The notes beneath the pieces are model-generated. The model worked only from the letters and a program-made list of their open reading frames with translations, did not search any database and had not been told where the DNA came from. A DNA stretch of 23,278 nucleotides from Priapulus caudatus (Eukaryota; Priapulida; Priapulimorpha; Priapulimorphida; Priapulidae). Positions 20,047 to 23,278 of this stretch are shown in pieces; within the stretch, counting starts at the first letter, position 1; every line of letters begins with the position of its first letter. The stretch lies in assembly GCF_000485595.1 (NCBI RefSeq), contig NW_014577493.1, positions 53,235 to 76,512 on the forward strand. Reading direction: 5' to 3'. The position numbers and the translations under genes are program-made.

Positions 20047-20700
20047 AGCTATATGTTCTCTGAATCTGCTCGCATGATTTCAAATTGCTTGACTGTAAAC
20101 GATGCATTACCACTCGTAGAGTAATATTGGCGCACTTTTTCAACGATGAAAACACGATAAAGTTGATTTCAAGCCAGTTTTTATTTAACACTGGTGTACC
20201 GATACCATACCGGTATATCGATCGACGACACTACCAATGTAGTTCGTGTTGTTGACAGCTTGCGCTGTGGAGCTATGTTCTCTGAATCTGCTCGCATGAT
20301 TTGAAATGGCTTGACTGTAAACGATGCATTACCACTCATAGAGTAATATTGGCGCACTTTTTCAACGATGAAAACACGATTAAGTTGAATTTGAAGCCGT
20401 TTTTATTTAACAGCTGGTGTACCGTTATACCATACGGTATATCGATCGACGACACTACGCAATGTAGTAGCTGTTGTTGACAGCTTGCGCTGTGGAGCTA
20501 TGTTCTCTGAATCTGCTCGCATGATTTGAAATTGCTTGACTGTAAACGATGCATTACCACTCATAGAGTAATTTGGCGCACTTTTGCGTGATGAAAACAC
20601 GATAAAGTTGAATTTGAAGCCGTTTTATTTAACCACTGGCTAAAAAATAGCATATACCGGTGTATCGAAGCGACTATACCATTAACCAATGTAGTACGCG
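20047..20700. repeat. 225-bp tandem array, three units
   Basis: Units begin agctat(at)gttctctgaatc at 20047, 20271 and 20496, giving periods of 224 and 225 bases. Shared blocks include gaatctgctcgcatgattt, gactgtaaacgatgcatta, ttggcgcactttt and cggtatatcgatcgacgac. Units 1 and 2 end gacagcttgcgctgtgg. Unit 3 diverges at its end, where it passes into a tRNA-like sequence. Unit identity by eye is high in the first two thirds and lower at the end. No coding frame persists across units. Confidence 0.92.
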
Positions 20701-20760
20701 TCGTAGCACGCTTGCCTAATACGTTAGGGGACGTGAGTTCGAAACTCGACACTCGGTACT
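20676..20760 (+). repeat. tRNA-like sequence at the end of the tandem array (SINE-like)
   Basis: gtagtacgcgtcgtagcacgc (about 20691-20711) fits a tRNA D-arm and A box. gtgag-ttcgaaa-ctcgac (20733-20750) forms a near-perfect T-arm with the canonical seven-base T loop and a B box. Between them cctaa and ttagg pair around a four-base loop, shorter than a true anticodon loop. The acceptor stem does not close, so this is not a working tRNA gene; a tRNA-derived SINE or pseudo-tRNA is the best reading. The first half is homologous to the ends of tandem units 1 and 2. Confidence 0.6.
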
Positions 20761-21065
20761 TCGCTAGTATATATATAGCGCAGGATTGCCTATTTAAAAA
20801 GCGCCTATTCGAACTAATAAAGAATATTATATGATTTGCGCGTGAATAGATGGCGCCATGCGCGTAACTCGGCAGTCGCGCGGTAGTCGTCGCTGCAATA
20901 GGCGTATTTATAATATGGGGGACTGGCTTGCTTTACTTTGTGTTTGCTCGCACAACCATTTGGTTGTAAGGGCGGCCGCAGTGTCCGCACGCGCCATGGC
21001 AAAACATGGAGTCTGCCTGTTTTATTTGGTAGAAGAAGATCTTAGAGGTTCTTCTCGATGAAGCG
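20761..21065. other. Non-coding spacer
   Basis: About 300 bases with no recognised gene. Short opposing frames extend into the neighbouring ATCC repeat and are not credible genes. Confidence 0.5.
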
Positions 21066-21212
21066 AATCCATCCATCCATCCATCCATCCATCCATCCAT
21101 CCATCCATCCATCCATCCGTCGCCCGTCCGTCCATCCATCCATCCATCCATCCATCCATCCATCCATCCATCCATCTATCCGTCCATCCATCCGTTCATC
21201 CAACCATTCGCC
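21066..21212. repeat. ATCC microsatellite with GTCC variants
   Basis: About 30 tetranucleotide units, mostly atcc, interrupted near 21118-21133 by gtcgcccgtccgtcc and ending in degenerate cgtccatccgttcatcc. It produces spurious Ile-His-Pro-Ser and Met-Asp-Gly-Trp repeat frames. Confidence 0.97.
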
Positions 21213-21230
21213 GCTTGTCATTCTATATGT

Positions 21231-21290
21231 GCGTGCGTGGCGTGCGTACGTGTGTGGCGTGGCGTGTGTGTGTGGCGTGGCGTGTGTGTG
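21231..21290. repeat. gtgtggcgtggc repeat
   Basis: Alternating gtgtgtgtggcgtggc blocks, two near-identical copies (around 21251-21268 and 21269-21288) after a gtgcgtgcgtggc lead-in. Confidence 0.88.
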
Positions 21291-21426
21291 CTCGCACTTA
21301 CTCAGTGAGAAATTTGTGCGTAGCTGGTGAGGATAAATCCGGGTAAAGAATTTCTGTGCGCAGATACTGATTATACTGCGTCTAATTTTAAATGTAACAG
21401 CTGTTGGTTCCGCGCATTCTTTATAC

Positions 21427-21583
21427 AAAGAGGAGGAGGTGGTTGGTGATGGGCGGGAGGAGTGGAGGAAGAGGAGGAGGGTAGGGTGGTCGTGATGGAG
21501 AGGAAGGGGAAGGGAGAAGATAGAGGAGGAGGGAGGAGGAAAAGCGAGGAAGAAGTGAGGCGTATGAAGGATCGAGGAGAGCC
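21427..21583. repeat. Purine-rich (GA) tract
   Basis: About 155 bases of almost pure A and G on this strand, built of agg, gga and gaag units. Both-strand open frames here are compositional. Triplex formation is possible. Confidence 0.88.
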
Positions 21584-21662
21584 GTCGCGTGTAGTGGCGA
21601 CCTACGGCAGAGATTCAGTGGCAAGTGGCATCATTTACCGCAGCAACCGCTGTCCGACACAA

Positions 21663-21743
21663 CCTGTCTGACCCCACCTGTTTGACCCCACCTGTTTGAC
21701 CCCACCTGTCCGGCCCCACCTGTCCCACCCCACCTGCCCACCA
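21663..21743. repeat. 15-bp minisatellite, about 5 units
   Basis: Unit tgaccccacctgttt repeats with a 15-base period. The last units drift to ccggccccacctgtc and ccaccccacctgccc. The drift increases left to right, as expected at an array edge. A cg-alternating run (21747-21757) follows directly. Confidence 0.93.
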
Positions 21744-21757
21744 TTGGCGCGCGCGCG

Positions 21758-22195
21758 AGATTGATTGGCACACACGCCCGCATATATGCAGCTTGCGGCC
21801 GTTCGATAATGGCGAATTGTAAACTTGACAATGTGCACGTCTTTTTTTTGCAAGAAAATCCCGGAATTCTTTTTGCTATTTGCCTGTACCGGTCAGGGCC
21901 AGGGATTGTGATATGTTGCCATGTGCACAGTCGTTATTCCGCTCTCGGATATTAAATTTCCTCAGCACGGATCGGGTGTTTTCGGAAATTTATGATGTTT
22001 GCAGAAACAATGGCGGATCAGCACTAACACAAGTCCACGTAATAACACTACGTGATTTATATACGGTCTACGATATGTAGACTATATACATGGAATTTAT
22101 ATACTGTGTTTATATACGGAAATATTTATATAAATATATGGAAGGATAGATGCATGGATAGGTGGGTGGGTTAGTGGATCGGTTAGGTGGGTGCA
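21758..22195. other. Non-coding stretch, AT-rich at its end
   Basis: No gene seen. At 22050-22140 phrases of the type atttatatac(g/t)g recur four times, a degenerate short tandem repeat. Confidence 0.45.
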
Positions 22196-22225
22196 TGGAC
22201 GGACGGACGGACGGACGGACGGATG
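22196..22225. repeat. GGAC microsatellite
   Basis: About seven ggac units follow loosely related ggtgggt and ggatagg phrases. Confidence 0.95.
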
Positions 22226-22773
22226 GAGTAAGGGTTAAATTTGTGAATGCATCTATGAACGAATGCACGCATGAATGCACGCATGAATATATCGAATGGA
22301 TGAACAGAACGAACTAATGTTGCAATGAAAATTTGCGAATCAGCAAGCGTAAACGTGCACTCTCCCACCTCACGTTATACACGAGTGAGTTCTATTCGCC
22401 CAAACACATGCAATCTTTTCCAAGTAGGGAGCAAAATGCTGGCGAGAAGGGTGGCACCGAGCCTCAGGATACGCAAAAAGTTTATTCAGTTCTGCAGTGG
22501 TACTCTTTGCTTGCAATGTAATAATCGCAGGGACGGGAACAGCTTTGTGTATTCAGATATGTTATTAATGTGTCGGTGTAAAAAAAAAAAAAGAAGGGCT
22601 AAATTTGTGAGGCGACCGGCGACGATGGGCATCGCAGGATATATGTATATCTCATCGCTACATTCATGCGTGCGTGCCGGGGTATATTGACTTTATATTC
22701 TATATGATTTCTTGTCAAATTCCCGGGCTAAAATTGGATTAATTATTTTCGATGGCAGGTATCCTATGGCGTC
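22226..22773. other. Non-coding stretch with an A13 run
   Basis: The phrase gaatgcacgcat recurs twice near 22260-22285. A13 lies at 22580-22592. The 121-codon plus frame (22325-22690) runs through the A tract, has no recognisable domain and is probably chance. Confidence 0.4.
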
Positions 22774-23278
22774 CCTAAAGCCGGCGCACAGCGATGGCGA
22801 TTTTATATCGACCTACGTAATCGATTTTATCGCTGTAGTCTGTGCGATAAAAATCGCCACGCTGTGCGCCCACCCGGCCGACAATTCAACCGTCTATCAA
22901 GCGACCATACACTTGTATGAACTGTACGTTGACTGTTTCAAACTCACACGCAGCGGGCGCTGCCATATTTGATCACGTTGGCTTCAAATATCATGCATTT
23001 GTTGGTTATCCAAAACTGTTGCGAGATCATCGCCAGCTGCGGCGCACACGCGTAGCGATTGTTCAGGCGCGACTGGGCAACAAATATCAAACATGTTTGA
23101 TATTCCAGCGACGAGTTTACTGGGCGTCAAATCGGCTGACGCCGGCGGTCAAAGCGCACACGTGCGATTCGTCGACGATCTTTGTTCGGCGGCAACAGAA
23201 TCGCCGGGTACTAGCGATAAAAATCGCCACGTGTGGCGAACGGAGCTTCTAAATCGTTCGTATGCGGCAGCATGTTAA
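22774..23278. mobile_element. Hairpin-bearing repeat cut by the window end
   Basis: A 28-base left arm at 22783-22810 (ggcgcacagcg, then tggcgatttta) pairs with 22845-22870 (cgataaaaatcgccacg, then ctgtgcgcc), with one or two small gaps. The same cgataaaaatcgccacg phrase reappears at 23216-23232, followed by tgtggcg. Between these lies a perfect 22-base palindrome (23083-23104). Repeated use of gcgataaaaatcgcc with cgcgcacac-type flanks suggests a MITE whose right end lies at or beyond the window edge. Open frames here have no recognisable domain. Confidence 0.55.
23083..23104. repeat. Perfect 22-bp palindrome
   Basis: aatatcaaaca is followed directly by its reverse complement tgtttgatatt with no spacer. 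It sits in the middle of the last repeat and could form a cruciform or a dimeric binding site. Confidence 0.97.

Noticed and set aside
21058-21330. Frames with Ile-His-Pro-Ser or Met-Asp-Gly-Trp repeats
   Set aside because: Direct translation of the ATCC microsatellite.
22325-22690. 121-codon plus-strand frame
   Set aside because: It passes through an A13 run that creates its Lys stretch, and shows no domain or conserved motif.
1-23278. CRISPR array, operon or phage-type system
   Set aside because: No regularly spaced identical repeats with unique spacers, no compact long reading frames and no ribosome-binding pattern; the sequence is eukaryotic in character.

Overview
The window reads as non-coding DNA from an animal nuclear genome, most likely a marine invertebrate; I cannot name the phylum. 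Base composition is mixed, with AT-rich and moderately GC-rich patches. There are many microsatellites (TC, TG/CA, ATCC, GGAC) and minisatellites, together with foldback elements, tRNA-like SINE fragments and a long-terminal-inverted-repeat DNA transposon relic. No bacterial operon structure, no intact host gene and no convincing spliced exon set is visible. The longest open frame (199 codons, 15261-15860) matches nothing I recognise and lies in a locally GC-rich repeat.

Layout. 1-730: AT-rich, nothing identifiable. 727-984: a small palindrome-ended repeat with internal duplications. 985-7480: mostly unique-looking non-coding DNA with a G tract, a TA microsatellite and one probable dispersed repeat (2716-3030). 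7482-7762: degenerate minisatellite. 8006-8394: long hairpin (foldback element). About 9120-13945: the main feature, a roughly 4.8 kb element with roughly 0.7 kb terminal inverted repeats flanking a heavily frameshifted coding relic on the plus strand (11095-13040). The relic's conserved blocks, which I recall from abundant 'uncharacterized' transposon-like proteins of cnidarians and molluscs, occur in the right order in all three frames. 14040-16470: a second repeat-rich stretch with recurring 'taaagccc' ends, a tRNA-like SINE head and an internal TATA box. 17370-22600: satellite-rich DNA, including a palindromic minisatellite (17979-18129) and a 225-bp tandem array that grades into a tRNA-like sequence (20047-20760). 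22774-23278: a hairpin-bearing repeat running off the window end.

The genes do not work together as a system: the only protein-coding material I can support is a dead transposon open reading frame. The points most worth a second look are the transposon relic with its unusually long inverted repeats, the satellite-to-SINE transition, and the 9 + 1 + 9 palindrome minisatellite. All family assignments are from memory of conserved motifs, without any database search.
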